Positions 9,670-18,579 of a DNA stretch of 38,123 nt are shown piece by piece. The DNA lies in contig JAJPJC010000211.1 in NCBI GenBank assembly GCA_021324445.1, positions 1 through 38,123 of the forward strand, read 5' to 3'. The DNA comes from Isosphaeraceae bacterium (GTDB taxonomy: Bacteria; Planctomycetota; Planctomycetia; Isosphaerales; Isosphaeraceae). Under the pieces are notes generated by a model. It was not told where the DNA came from. It was given only the letters and a program-made list of their open reading frames with translations, and did no database searches. The position numbers were made by a program, and so were the translations under genes. Each line of letters opens with the position of its first letter. Within the stretch, counting starts at the first letter, position 1.

Positions 9670-10965
9670 TCAGTTTGCAGGCGGAGTCGAGGCCCGGGGC
9701 GCACCGCCCGGCGACTCGCGGCGGGGTGGGTCGCCGCTGGGCGTCGCGACGCGTGCGCGGGATCCGTTGGACCCTTCTTCCTGCAAGAGCAGAATCAGCG
9801 CGTGCTCCAGCTCTGCCGGTTTGAACAGGTACGGGCCGCGCCCGCTCTTGAAGGCGATCTTGCCCTGGCGATCGATCACGTAGAGGCGGCCGGGCATACC
9901 GCTATAGCGGTTGCCGACTGTGTCGTCGATCGTATCCACGAGCATCGGGAAACCCAGGTCCAGGAGCCGGCCACATCTTTGGGCGACTGCGGCACGCTCG
10001 TCGTCGGTGCGGGGTTGAGCCGTGACGACGCCGACTCCGTCGTTGCTCTCCATCCGCCAGCCATCGGTCGGGTGGGCCTCGCGGACATACACCATCAGGA
10101 ACGTCGCGCGGTCTTCGTATCGCCGGCGGAGCTTCTCGAGGTTCCCCGCCTGGCTGCGGAACGGCCCGCAGGTGACGTTGCCGAAGACCAGCACGACGGG
10201 CCTGGGCCCGATCAGCTTGGAGAGAGTCATCTCGGTCTTACCGTCATTGGTCTTGAGGGTGAAGTCGGGGGCGGTCTCGTCGAGCCTGGGGCCGGGCTGG
10301 AGCGAACCAAGCTCCTGGCGGAAGAGGCCGCGGACGAGCATCGCCTTCGACGGCCGGCCCGACCCGGCCGACGGCGGTCGCGCAGGCGAGGCGAACGCCT
10401 CTTGCAGATCGGCGAGCGACAGGAACCCCTGGCCGCCGCTGTCGCACGCCTGGACAAAGGCGTCGAGCTCCTCGCGCGTGACCTTGCCGTTGCCGTCGCG
10501 GTCCAGCCGCGCGAACAACAGGCTTCCCAAGGAGGGCGCCAGTGCGCTGCCCGAGAAATCGAAGTCGGGCGAGGTCAAGGCGCCGTCGTGATTGCGGTCG
10601 AGCCGCGCAAAGTCGGCGTCGCCGCCTGCGAACTCCCGCCGTTCGATCCGCCCATCGCCGTTGCGGTCGAGCCGTTTGCGAGTCGAGTTCCAGTCGAACC
10701 GGGTCTGCGACACGGCCGTGCGGAACCAGCCGAACTCCGGTCCCATCGGCTCCTCGTCCAGGATGCCGGCGAGCATGTCGACCCACTCGGGGCGATCGGG
10801 CCAGGATTCGCGGAGCGCCTCGGCCACCTCCGCCGCCTCCCGCGTCTGGGCTGCGGGTGACTGGCCGGGCGGTGGCTTGGGCTCGTCAGCCCGCGCGGGC
10901 GCCGCCACCAGGGCCCAGCCCAGGACGAACCCGCACACCATTCTCTCACGCCTTGTCATCATCAT
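9670..10965 (-). CDS. EF-hand protein with iodothyronine-deiodinase-like domain (Cys form)
   Basis: 431 residues. After a signal peptide (about 1-26) come EF-hand calcium loops: D100-R-N-G-D-G-R-I-E-R-R-E, D123-R-N-H-D-G, D155-R-D-G-N-G-K-V-T-R-E-E and a weaker D175-S-G-G-Q-G. The C-terminal domain (about 230-425) has A-P-D-F-T-L, F-G-N-V-T-C266-G-P-F-R, and F-L-M-V-Y-V-R-E-A-H-P-T-D-G-W. These are the landmarks of the deiodinase branch of the thioredoxin fold; animal deiodinases have Sec where C266 stands. The bacterial substrate is unknown, and a peroxiredoxin-like role is as likely as dehalogenation. Three ATGs stand in a row; the first was chosen for the GGAG 9 nt upstream. Confidence 0.88.
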   Translation of the reverse strand: MMMTRRERMVCGFVLGWALVAAPARADEPKPPPGQSPAAQTREAAEVAEALRESWPDRPEWVDMLAGILDEEPMGPEFGWFRTAVSQTRFDWNSTRKRLDRNGDGRIERREFAGGDADFARLDRNHDGALTSPDFDFSGSALAPSLGSLLFARLDRDGNGKVTREELDAFVQACDSGGQGFLSLADLQEAFASPARPPSAGSGRPSKAMLVRGLFRQELGSLQPGPRLDETAPDFTLKTNDGKTEMTLSKLIGPRPVVLVFGNVTCGPFRSQAGNLEKLRRRYEDRATFLMVYVREAHPTDGWRMESNDGVGVVTAQPRTDDERAAVAQRCGRLLDLGFPMLVDTIDDTVGNRYSGMPGRLYVIDRQGKIAFKSGRGPYLFKPAELEHALILLLQEEGSNGSRARVATPSGDPPRRESPGGAPRASTPPAN

Positions 10966-11188
10966 CGAAAGGGACTCCGTAACGACCGTGGTTGAGGCTC
11001 CAGCGCGAGCATGGCCAGCGACGGTCCCGCCGTGGCCGCGGAGCGCTCGCGGACCGCGATCAGTTTCTCTCGTGCGATCGCACTCACGTGGTGGACCAAT
11101 GCACAATGGCCCAAAAGCGCCGGGCCTTCGCTCTAAATCCGCGCAACAGCGAAAGCTCGCCCCGTCTCAGGAGGTTGCGATCTGGGGG

Positions 11189-11650
11189 TCAGGAGAGCGC
11201 CTGCGGGAGCGGACCGCGCGGCGGGCGTTCGAGGGGCGAGGTGCTCTGCCGCGGACAGGACGTGAAGGGGTTGTCCAGCTTATCGACCGACTCCGGGTAA
11301 GCCCAGCAAAGCGCGCCCGTCGTATCGCAACAGGGGTCGCTCCTGACCGTGTTCGACGACGGCGCCGGTGCCTGGGGCCTGCTCCGCCCTTGCGAGCAGG
11401 ATGGGCCCGAACAGGGCGACGGCCGATCGCGGCCGGGATCGCCAGGGGCCGAGTCGAACGGACTTGCAGCGGAATACCGGAACAGCTCCAGGTTAGAAAA
11501 CGAATCCTGGGTCGATCGGCTCAGCCTCGAGGTGACGTTGTGACCACAACCCGCCCGGGCCGTTGACGGCACGATACCACCAACCGCCAAGAGCACGGCA
11601 AATGCCCCGGCGACCCAGTGCTTCGCTGGTACAGGCAGCGAAGAGAGCAT
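11189..11650 (-). CDS. GCSHLV-family small secreted protein, copy 4 (subfamily B)
   Basis: 153 residues. It forms a distinct subfamily with copy 8. The signal-like segment (about 12-32) ends in A-R-A and is followed by G-C-G-H-N-V-T-S-R-L-S-R-S-T. The middle motif is P-C-S-G-P-S-C-S, then an A-P-A-P-S stretch and a C-C pair. The C-terminus reads S-T-S-P-L-E-R-P-P-R-G-P-L-P rather than F-H-P-P-R. The shared N-terminal Cys block and P-C-S-G-x-x-C tie it to the other copies. It has its own promoter-like pair 46 nt upstream. Function unknown. Confidence 0.7.
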   Translation of the reverse strand: MLSSLPVPAKHWVAGAFAVLLAVGGIVPSTARAGCGHNVTSRLSRSTQDSFSNLELFRYSAASPFDSAPGDPGRDRPSPCSGPSCSQGRSRPQAPAPSSNTVRSDPCCDTTGALCWAYPESVDKLDNPFTSCPRQSTSPLERPPRGPLPQALS

Positions 11651-11695
11651 GTCGGCTCGAGCGGGTGAAGGAACGGTGATTCGAAACTTGGTAGA

Positions 11696-11724
11696 ATGTT
11701 ACTCGGCGGAGGATCGAGATTCAA
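11696..11724 (-). promoter_or_regulatory. Putative promoter of GCSHLV copy 4
   Basis: On the minus strand, TTGAAT is followed after 17 nt by TAACAT, inside a block (C-C-C-T-T-G ... G-T-A-A-C-A-T) that also stands before copy 8 at nearly the same distance from the ATG (46 versus 48 nt). Confidence 0.45.
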
Positions 11725-11885
11725 GGGACTGCTGAGAATCCGCGATGACCCGGCTGGGCGCCGAGCGACCTCAATCCGAAGGACTCTGACAGGGAAGATG
11801 CACGATCCCGCTGGTTGCCAGCGCAGGCGGATGCGACTGGCGGGAGAGGATCGTCGCCTCGGGGGTTGAGGGGGAGGCCAGGCCG

Positions 11886-13230
11886 TTGATAGACGCCCGG
11901 AAAGACCATGCACGGAGTCGTTCTCGGTCGCGCTCTCCGGCAGTTCTCGCCTTGAGAATGATCATCGGAGTGGGGGGTCAATCCAGCTCACCTCCCGCGC
12001 TGGGACCGACCGCGCGGCCTCCCGGCTCGGCAACACCTGGGCCCAGACAGGAGACCTCTGCCTCCCAGCCGAAATCCCCCTCCCCCTCGCCGGAACACCG
12101 CCTGATCCGATTCCGCAACGTGACCGAGACCACCGGGATCCCGTTCGTCCATCGCAGCGGCAACAGCCCCGAGACGCTCTACCCGACCGCCAACGGCAGC
12201 GGCGTGGCCCTGCTCGACTCCGATGGCGACGGCTGGCTCGACATCGACTTGGCGACGACCCGCAACCGGCCCCTGGACGCACCGACCCGGTCCCGCGGCA
12301 ATCGACTCGATCGGAACCGGCACGACGGGACCTTCGAGGACCTCGCCGACCGGGCCGGCATCGGGTTCCGGGGCTTCTGCCACGGTCTGGCCGCCGGTGA
12401 CATCAACGGCGATGGCTGGCCCGACCTCGACTGGGGAACCTGGAGCCGGATGTCCTCTACCTGAACCCGCGGCGACGCCACGTTTCGCGACCCGACGGCC
12501 AACTCCGGCCTCGAATGCCCGGTCTGGTCCTTCGGGGCGGCGCTACTCGACTCCGAGGGCGACGGCCGTCTCGACCTGTCTGTCTGGTGCTACGGGCAGT
12601 GGACCTACGAGAGTGCCCACCCCGACTGCGGCGACGCCGAGCGGAAGATTGGGACATCTTGCTCTCCCTGATCCATTCCCCCCAGCGCCATTTCCTGTTC
12701 CGGAACCGGGGGGATGGCACGTTCCAGGACAGGACCCGGGTGGCCGGCACCCTCCGCGGGGATGCCCGGGGCATGGGCATCGTCGCGGCCGATCTCGACG
12801 GCAACGGGTGGACCGACCTCTTCGTGGCCAATCACCTCTGCCCGAACTTCCTGTTCTTGAACCGGGGCGACGGGATCTTCGAGGACGCCGGCGAGCGCTC
12901 CGGGGCGGCCTGCTCGAGGCGGGCGAGAACCAGGCGGGCATGGGCGCCGACGCCGAGGACGTCAACGGCGACGGTCTTCCCGAGCGATTCGTGACCCATT
13001 TCCGCAACGAGTACACCAGTCTGGATCGCTACCTCGACGGCAAGAACTTCCGCGACATCACGGCCTCGGCCGGGATCCTTCAAGCGAGCCTGGCCGGGGT
13101 CGGCTGGGGCTGTGCCCTGGCCGACTTCGACACGGATGGCTGGCCCGATATCTTCGTCGTCAACGGCCATGTCGATGACAACCTGGCCCAGCTCAATTAG
13201 GACGTCCCGCACGCCGAGCCCTCCAGGGTC
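11886..13230 (+). pseudogene. Decayed FG-GAP/CRTAC1-type propeller gene
   Basis: Opposite strand to its neighbours. Recognisable homology runs from about 12090 (R-F-R-N-V-T-E-T-T-G-I) through several blades (D-S-D-G-D-G-W-L-D, D-I-N-G-D-G-W-P-D, D-L-D-G-N-G-W-T-D, D-F-D-T-D-G-W-P-D). The frame shifts near 12435, again near 12470, once more in 12640-12670, and near 12910. The last part ends A-Q-L-N-TAG-D-V-P-H-A-E-P, where a CAG has apparently become TAG at 13198-13200. Homology stops at about 13230, where an antisense deiodinase fragment begins, so the ASPIC/UnbV end is missing. The start is uncertain. It cannot make a full product. Confidence 0.85.
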
Positions 13231-13409
13231 TCTACCTGGGAACGGAAGGGTCCCCAGGTCATGTTGCCGAGGATCAGCACGACCGGCCGCCGGCCGCAAG
13301 GCGCGGCCAGGCCGATTCGCTCCGAGCTGCCCAGGGCCTGCAGCATGAAGTCCGGGGCGGCTTGTCCTACGCCGGGCCCCTCGCGGAAGCAGCCGAGGTC
13401 CCCCTTGAA
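13221..13409 (-). pseudogene. Fragment of a deiodinase-like protein
   Basis: Minus-strand reading gives G-V-G-Q-A-A-P-D-F-M-L-Q, then R-R-P-V-V-L-I-L-G-N-M-T-W-G-P-F-R-S-Q-V-E-T-L-E. This matches the middle of the intact deiodinase-like protein at 9670-10965. The catalytic position is Trp (TGG) instead of Cys. Nothing recognisable of the EF-hands lies upstream, and the C-terminal half is replaced by the decayed propeller gene at the junction near 13220-13230. It is a non-functional remnant, probably left by a recombination that also truncated the propeller gene. Confidence 0.75.
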
Positions 13410-13768
13410 CCAGTTGGAGAGGAGCCGGCCCAGCGGTTGCGGGAGCCTGCGCGGGCCATGGCCGCCGAGAGTCGCCAGTCCGTCGAGCAGGTCATCGCCA
13501 GCCTGCGCGAGAAGCAAGTGGCAGCCCCAAGCCCGAGCGGTTCCGGCTCCAAGGCGCAGCAGGGGTGGTCCGGAACGCAGACGCAGGCGCTGGCCCAGCA
13601 GGACCGCGAGGTCATCCGTGTGCTCGATGAGCTCGGCGGCCGCTAGTCGTCGCCTGCCAGCGAGAGCGGGGAACGCCCTCGGGTTCGAGACGTTCTCCCG
13701 CTTCGCTTGCGGCGGCGCAGCCAGCCGGTGGAGACGCGGCTCCTCTCGGCGAAGCCCGAATCGGGTTA
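13410..13768. other. Intergenic debris
   Basis: About 360 nt between the deiodinase fragment and the stop of the module C CMD gene. Open frames exist on both strands, including a plus-strand one at 13362-13646, but none has a recognisable domain. In modules A, B and D a GCSHLV gene sits at this place; none is visible here. Confidence 0.4.
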
Positions 13769-15223
13769 TCAACGCTGTGACACTGCCCCGTTCGTCGTTT
13801 TCTCCAGGGGAAGTTGTGCGGCCTCGGTCACCCGATTGAAAAACACATCGTGGTTGATGTGAACGATCAACTCGGCGATCTCCGACTCCTTGTAATAGGT
13901 CAGCAGCCCCTCGAAATCGGCGTCGTCGATCAGTGCGGGGTCGACCGTTAGCTTGTGCGCGAAGGCGAGCGCTGCGCGCTCGGCGGGCGTGGAGAAGGAT
14001 CCACTGGCCTGGTCGATCGCGAAGATGGCGTCGTCGTCCAGGCCCAGGGCGCGGAGCCGGTCGCGCGCATGGGCCAGGGCATACCAGGCGTGATCGGCCC
14101 GCGCCGAGGCCCAGGCGAGCTGAGCGTTGAGCCGCGGCGTGAGTGCCCCCTGGGTCTCTGAGGCCAGCAGATCGGCGACCTTGGCCGGTCCAGCCTTGGG
14201 GAAGTTGAGCAGGAGGCAAGCCCAATGCGGCACCGGCTGGTGCGACGGGAACGTGCCCGCGGGCAACAACGCTCGCGCGGCCGACTCATCCACCAGGGCG
14301 AATCGCGGCTTGCGGCGGGCGCACTCAGCCCATTTCGCCTCGACCGCCGACCGCGATTCCAACGGCGGTCGCGGATTGGCCGCCGGCTGGCAACGGGTGC
14401 CCGTGCGTCCCGGGGGCACCGGACCGACCTGGGTGATGCGCGTGGCGTACTGCGGCGATGTCGGCGTCAGGTAGAGACGGAACTCTTGCTGCGTCAGCCG
14501 CAACGGACCGGTCCACCGGTTCATGGCATTGAACCCGGCCACGATCCCGATGATCTCCTGGACCTGGATCTCCTGGAAGTGGCGGCGCACGGCGTCGATG
14601 TCGGCGTCGTGGACCGTCTGGGGCGCGACGGTCAGCTTGCGCGCTAAAACGAAGGCAGCGCGCTCGGCATGGGTGAACTCGGACCAATCTCCATCGAGCG
14701 CGGCGATCCGGTCCTCCGTCACGCCGAAAGCCGGGAGCTGGGCCTCCTGATGGCCCATGCAGTAAACGCAGTTGTTGCCCCGAGACACGATCCAGAACAG
14801 CATCGTCTTGAAGGCATAGTCCAGGGTCATCTTGGGATCGGGGTCGATCCGCATGCGAGTTGAGCTGGATTCCGATCGCGCGCTCGAGCGGCGCGGAGAT
14901 GTCGCGGGCGCCTTGGGGTTGCGGAGGGCGATCCGATCCATGTCCTGGGTGCGGCCGTCCCAGAAGAAGAACGCGCCCCGCCTCAGCTCGCGCGGCAGGA
15001 GATTGCGGAGGTTCCCCCTGCTGCCCGACACGTTGCCCTGCTCCTTGGCCGCAGCCAGTTCCTCGGGGGTTGGCTCGGGCGGTTTCAACCGCGGCCTGAA
15101 CTTCTTCGATTCCTCGAGCAACTGCTTCATCTCGGGACGCGTCAGCGGGACGGGTGGCGGGTCGGACGCCCACGTCGGGGTCGACGAGGCGAGCAGGACG
15201 ATCGACGTTGCAAGCAAGTGCAT
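13769..15223 (-). CDS. Two-domain CMD/AhpD-like secreted protein, module C
   Basis: 484 residues. A signal peptide (1-18) is followed by P-V-P-L-T-R-P-E-M-K-Q, a Pro-rich linker, then a first CMD domain with C152-V-Y-C155-M-G-H-Q. The second domain lacks the CxxC (H-A-W-Y-A-L) and ends in a conserved H-I-N-H-D-V-F-F-N-R-V-T-E-A-A block. It corresponds to domains D3 and D4 of the module D protein and shows that those two domains can be a complete gene. The joining segment L-R-L-T-Q-Q-E-F-R is where module D has its TAG. GGGAGG lies 8 nt before the ATG. It follows the lipoprotein by 174 nt. Thiol or peroxide chemistry is inferred from the fold; the substrate is unknown. Confidence 0.9.
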   Translation of the reverse strand: MHLLATSIVLLASSTPTWASDPPPVPLTRPEMKQLLEESKKFRPRLKPPEPTPEELAAAKEQGNVSGSRGNLRNLLPRELRRGAFFFWDGRTQDMDRIALRNPKAPATSPRRSSARSESSSTRMRIDPDPKMTLDYAFKTMLFWIVSRGNNCVYCMGHQEAQLPAFGVTEDRIAALDGDWSEFTHAERAAFVLARKLTVAPQTVHDADIDAVRRHFQEIQVQEIIGIVAGFNAMNRWTGPLRLTQQEFRLYLTPTSPQYATRITQVGPVPPGRTGTRCQPAANPRPPLESRSAVEAKWAECARRKPRFALVDESAARALLPAGTFPSHQPVPHWACLLLNFPKAGPAKVADLLASETQGALTPRLNAQLAWASARADHAWYALAHARDRLRALGLDDDAIFAIDQASGSFSTPAERAALAFAHKLTVDPALIDDADFEGLLTYYKESEIAELIVHINHDVFFNRVTEAAQLPLEKTTNGAVSQR

Positions 15224-15397
15224 GATGCAGCCTCCCAGGAGTTGGTTTGTCAGGACGGACTCGTGAGTCACAACCAGGATCTCGTGCAGCACGACCAAAG
15301 GATGGTCCGGCCGCGCGATCACCCGACCGCCCGAGTGGGGTGGTTCGGGGGGAATGCCCGGCCGCTCTTGACCCGCGGACGCGGACCACCCACCGGC

Positions 15398-15805
15398 TCA
15401 GAACGGGCGGACGACCGTGAGGATCGGATTGGTGCCGACGTTGTACTCGGTCTTCTCCTGTTTTTCCTTGGCCTTGCCCTTGGCCTTGTCGTCCTGGAGC
15501 CAGAGGACGACCTGAAAGGTTTGGTCAGTGCCGGCGCGGCGGTCTCCCGGCTCGATCTGGTACTTGACCAGGCGGGCGCCGTTGCTCCAGACGTGATCGG
15601 AGACCACGATGGGAGGATTGTCGCTCTTGAGCGATTCGGCCGGCTTGCCTTCTCTCCAGGCCGTCAGGGCGCGATCCAGCGCCTCTCGAGCCGCCGCGGG
15701 ATCCGCCGGCTTCGGCGGACCCTCCCCGCAGCCCGGCTGGCTCAACAGAGCCATCGACACGGCCAACAGACCGGCAATCCCGCAAGAATTCCTGGCGTTG
15801 ATCAT
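15398..15805 (-). CDS. Small predicted lipoprotein, module C
   Basis: 135 residues. The N-terminal helix ends in L-L-S-Q-P-G-C, a plausible lipobox with the Cys as lipid anchor. The mature part has D-P-A-A-A-R-E-A-L-D-R-A-L-T-A-W-R-E-G, P-I-V-V-S-D-H-V-W, L-V-K-Y-Q-I-E-P, V-V-L-W-L-Q-D-D and a terminal N-P-I-L-T-V-V-R-P-F. It is closest to the module D copy. The ATG was chosen over upstream starts for the signal sequence and a GAGG about 9 nt upstream. It lies 82 nt after the pseudopilin stop. Function unknown; it may be an accessory anchored near the CMD protein. Confidence 0.82.
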   Translation of the reverse strand: MINARNSCGIAGLLAVSMALLSQPGCGEGPPKPADPAAAREALDRALTAWREGKPAESLKSDNPPIVVSDHVWSNGARLVKYQIEPGDRRAGTDQTFQVVLWLQDDKAKGKAKEKQEKTEYNVGTNPILTVVRPF

Positions 15806-15887
15806 TTCAGCAGACCTCGCTTCGGAAAAGGTGTAGCGACTCCCGCGGTGCCGCGGGGATGCTGGTTCGTGATCCATACGCGAGCAA

Positions 15888-16868
15888 TCAGTAACCATCC
15901 GCGCTGATCACCTCGCCGCCGTTGCGCGTGCCCAGCGCCCGCCAGGTCGTGAGGTTGACCGTGTCCTTGAGGAACCGCACCGAGCCGTCACAGAGCGTGA
16001 GGTTGACCCCGCCGGGATGATTGCTGTTGGCCGAGAGGAGAATCCTCAAATTCGCCGGGTACATGCACGACCGGCTGTTGGGAGGTGTGATGTGCTTGTA
16101 CATCGTCTCGCAGTTCCTGGACCAGGACCAGGGCCCGCCGTCCTGGCTGAGGCCCTGATACGAGAGGTTGGTGATGTCCAGGGCGAGGCAGCCGGCGATC
16201 GCGTCGTCGAAGCCCGCGGGAGCGGTGTGGGGTTCGTAATTGTCGGTCTTCGGGGTCGAGACGGCGTTGTTGAAGTCGCCGATGACCCGCTCGGAGCAGG
16301 CCGCGGTATTACTCGTCCCGTCGGTGATCGACGCCAGGTTGAAGGCCATGTCCTGGAAGAACGGCCCGTTGGGCGGCGGCAGGCTGGTGTTGTAGCCATG
16401 GATGTCGAGCGGGCCCCAGACCCAGGGGAAGTACGTCCCCTCATTCACGCAGTAGTTTGTGCCCGCCCAGCCCGCCGGCAATCGATCGGTCGTGTCGGAA
16501 GGACAGAGAAGACTGGCCACGGACGCGGCCGTCCCCGTCGAGTTGCTGAAGTCGGTCTCCGGGAGGTTGAGGTTGAAGGAGCCATAGAGCGGCGTCTGCT
16601 CCATGAAGGGGAGCAACTTGAGGAAGGCGGAATCGTTGAAGTAGACCGCGTTGGTGCTGTAGTGGCGGTCCAGCGGCAGGGTCCCATTCACATCGTGGTA
16701 GTTGTGCAGGGCGATCCCCACCTGCTTCAGGTTGTTCACGCACTGCGCGCGCCGGGCCGCCTCGCGGGCGGCCTGCACGGCGGGCAGCAGCAGCGCGATC
16801 AGGACCGCGATGATCGCGATCGCCACCAACAATTCGATCAGCGTGAATCCGGCTCGTTGTGTGCTCAT
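15888..16868 (-). CDS. DUF1559 pseudopilin-like protein, module C
   Basis: 326 residues. The leader M-S-T-Q-R-A-G precedes [13 protein letters not shown] (prepilin cleavage after Gly, Glu at +5). It has [36 protein letters not shown] and the terminal G-G-E-V-I-S-A-D-G-Y. It is most similar to the module D copy, including P-K-T-D-N-Y and L-S-Y-Q-G-L-S, which suggests that C and D arose by the most recent duplication. GGAGG stands about 9 nt before the ATG. First gene of module C. Confidence 0.95.
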   Translation of the reverse strand: MSTQRAGFTLIELLVAIAIIAVLIALLLPAVQAAREAARRAQCVNNLKQVGIALHNYHDVNGTLPLDRHYSTNAVYFNDSAFLKLLPFMEQTPLYGSFNLNLPETDFSNSTGTAASVASLLCPSDTTDRLPAGWAGTNYCVNEGTYFPWVWGPLDIHGYNTSLPPPNGPFFQDMAFNLASITDGTSNTAACSERVIGDFNNAVSTPKTDNYEPHTAPAGFDDAIAGCLALDITNLSYQGLSQDGGPWSWSRNCETMYKHITPPNSRSCMYPANLRILLSANSNHPGGVNLTLCDGSVRFLKDTVNLTTWRALGTRNGGEVISADGY

Positions 16869-17293
16869 GAGCTGTGCCTCCGCAGATCAACCACTCTCTT
16901 GCAAGGAACAATGACGTTGAGGAAAGCCGATCACGATCGTTGAGCGCGCAGCCCGATCCCCCGCCCCACACGAGAGCGAACTCGGGCCGCGATCGGGGCA
17001 CGGTGGAAACCGCCCCTCGACTTGAGTCAACGCAGGGTGGTCCCCTGACGATATCGGATCAGAGGAGCCCGATCGTCGCTCGCGGACCGGACGGTGCACA
17101 CGGCTCATCGACGTCCCGCGACCGGACGCCTGGACCGGCGAAAGTCTTCCAGCGCGGCGAGCACCCTGTTACCGGGCCAGCCACCTCACCGCGACGTCCT
17201 ACCCCGCGATGGGGCATCGGCGCAGACTCAGGCCGGACGCCGGGCGAGACCGGATCGTGATGGCGGCTTCCGCCACGCGCGACGATCGGATTT
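16869..17293. other. Intergenic stretch upstream of the module C pseudopilin
   Basis: 425 nt with no supported gene. It should contain the promoter of the module C operon on the minus strand and the end of the GCSHLV copy 5 transcript. I see no convincing promoter pair or terminator hairpin. Confidence 0.4.
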
Positions 17294-17731
17294 TCAAACC
17301 GGCAAGGGGAACCGGGGTGGATGGAACACCGCAGTCCCTCGACGGATCGGGCGGAGAGCGGCCGTGCCCACGCAATGCAAGCAGGGCCGTGTCAAGGTCA
17401 GGGCCGGTGCTGAGGGGCACCAGAGCCAGGAGTCCAGACGGCCGTCCGACATGCCGGCCGGGATCGCCGGCGCAGCTGGCTGCCCCGAGCACCACGCGCC
17501 CGAGCAGGGGCGTGACCCGGGCGGGAGAGGAAGTGGCGCCGATCGATCTGCCCATCCCGTGATCGACGGATCGAGCTGGGAAGCGAGCCGAGCCGGATCG
17601 GTTCGCGAGGTGACGAGGTGGGAGCATCCGCCCTCGGCGCCAGGGGGTGCAGACAATGCCATCGCCAGGAGCACCACAACGGCTCCCGTGGGAACTGAGG
17701 CTGATTGCTTGAGGATCAAGGACCTCGTCAT
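17294..17731 (-). CDS. GCSHLV-family small secreted protein, copy 5
   Basis: 145 residues, last gene of module B. The signal-like segment (about 12-30) ends in A-E-G and is followed by G-C-S-H-L-V-T-S-R-T-D. Then come P-C-S-G-A-W-C-S-G-Q-P-A-A-P-A-I-P-A-G, D-S-W-L-W, an extra C-L-H-C, and F-H-P-P-R. The first codons (M-T-R-S) match copy 1. The start follows A-G-G-A-C-C-T-G-G without a normal Shine-Dalgarno. It has its own promoter, so it is a separate transcription unit at the end of the module. Function unknown. Confidence 0.75.
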   Translation of the reverse strand: MTRSLILKQSASVPTGAVVVLLAMALSAPPGAEGGCSHLVTSRTDPARLASQLDPSITGWADRSAPLPLPPGSRPCSGAWCSGQPAAPAIPAGMSDGRLDSWLWCPSAPALTLTRPCLHCVGTAALRPIRRGTAVFHPPRFPLPV

Positions 17732-17821
17732 CACGCCAGGTCCTGAGGTTCGGATCCCCGCCGGAGCGGGAAAGGGACGCAACGGAGTGGATGAGATCGT
17801 GGAATATCAAGAAGCTTGAGT

Positions 17822-17850
17822 AAGATACACATGGCACGCTTGTTTTGCAA
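17822..17850 (-). promoter_or_regulatory. Sigma-70-like promoter of GCSHLV copy 5
   Basis: On the minus strand TTGCAA, 17 nt, TATCTT, with the -10 end exactly 91 nt before the ATG. The leader shares a T-C-T-T-G-A-T-A-T-T block just downstream of the -10 box with copy 6. Confidence 0.65.
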
Positions 17851-17950
17851 GTGCCTTGTCACGTTTTTTCCAGGCACGATGCCGACAGCCAGGGAACGAG
17901 GCCGGTCACGCCCCTGGCTGAACGCGCAGAAGGCTGGCGGGGACCCGGCC

Positions 17951-18502
17951 TCACCCCTTGCTGAAGTCGTAATGGACATAGCCCTGGTTCGCCAGCCGCT
18001 GCCCCGTCTCCTCGTAGTGGGCGGGGTCCTCCGGGGCCCAGGTCCCCAGACCGTCCACATAGCGATTGAACATGCAGAATGCGGCCGCGATCAGGACCGT
18101 GTCGTGGATCGCCTTGTCATCGGCACCCTCGGCACGCGCTCGCTCCACGTCCGCCGCCTGGACCAGGCGGCCATCGCGCCGGACCTTGTCGGCGATCGCC
18201 AGCAGAGCTCTCATCTTCGCCGACACGGGCGCCGTAGGCAGGTCGGCAAGGACCTGGTCAACCAGCCGGGACTTCTCGCCGAAGTGGACCCGCGCCGCGG
18301 CCGCGTGCGACTGCATGCAAAACTTGCACGCGTTGCCGGACGAGACGTAACTGGCGATCAGCTCGCGCTCGCCCGGCGTCAACGACGACGGTCCCCTGAG
18401 CAGGGCCTCGGCCAGGCCGCTCAGGTGGACCCGGGTCTCCGGATACGCGATCATCAGCCCGACGATGCCGGGCGCCCCTTCGGGCAACTGGATATGAGCC
18501 AT
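17951..18502 (-). CDS. Single-domain peroxidase-related CMD/AhpD-like protein
   Basis: 183 residues, no signal peptide, so probably cytoplasmic. It has the standard AhpD-like layout: E-L-I-A-S-Y-V, then C59-K-F-C62-M-Q-S-H66, and later R-A-L-L-A-I-A-D-K-V and F-N-R-Y-V-D-G-L-G. This matches the peroxidase-related subfamily of CMD proteins, whose CxxC plus His supports peroxide or disulphide chemistry. GGAGGA lies 7 nt before the ATG. It follows the two-domain CMD gene by 77 nt in the same operon and occurs only in module B. It is the only ordinary member of the fold here and could be the intracellular partner of the exported ones; that is inference. Confidence 0.9.
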   Translation of the reverse strand: MAHIQLPEGAPGIVGLMIAYPETRVHLSGLAEALLRGPSSLTPGERELIASYVSSGNACKFCMQSHAAAARVHFGEKSRLVDQVLADLPTAPVSAKMRALLAIADKVRRDGRLVQAADVERARAEGADDKAIHDTVLIAAAFCMFNRYVDGLGTWAPEDPAHYEETGQRLANQGYVHYDFSKG

Positions 18503-18579
18503 GCCGATTTCCTCCGGTTTGGAAGGACTCGCTTGCAGGTCGGATCGGTAGTCGGATCGTTCCACAGCACAGGATGTCA

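Noticed and set aside
13362..13646. Plus-strand frame rich in Gln/Ser/Lys
   Set aside because: It overlaps the antisense deiodinase fragment, has no family match that I know, and no clear ribosome binding site.
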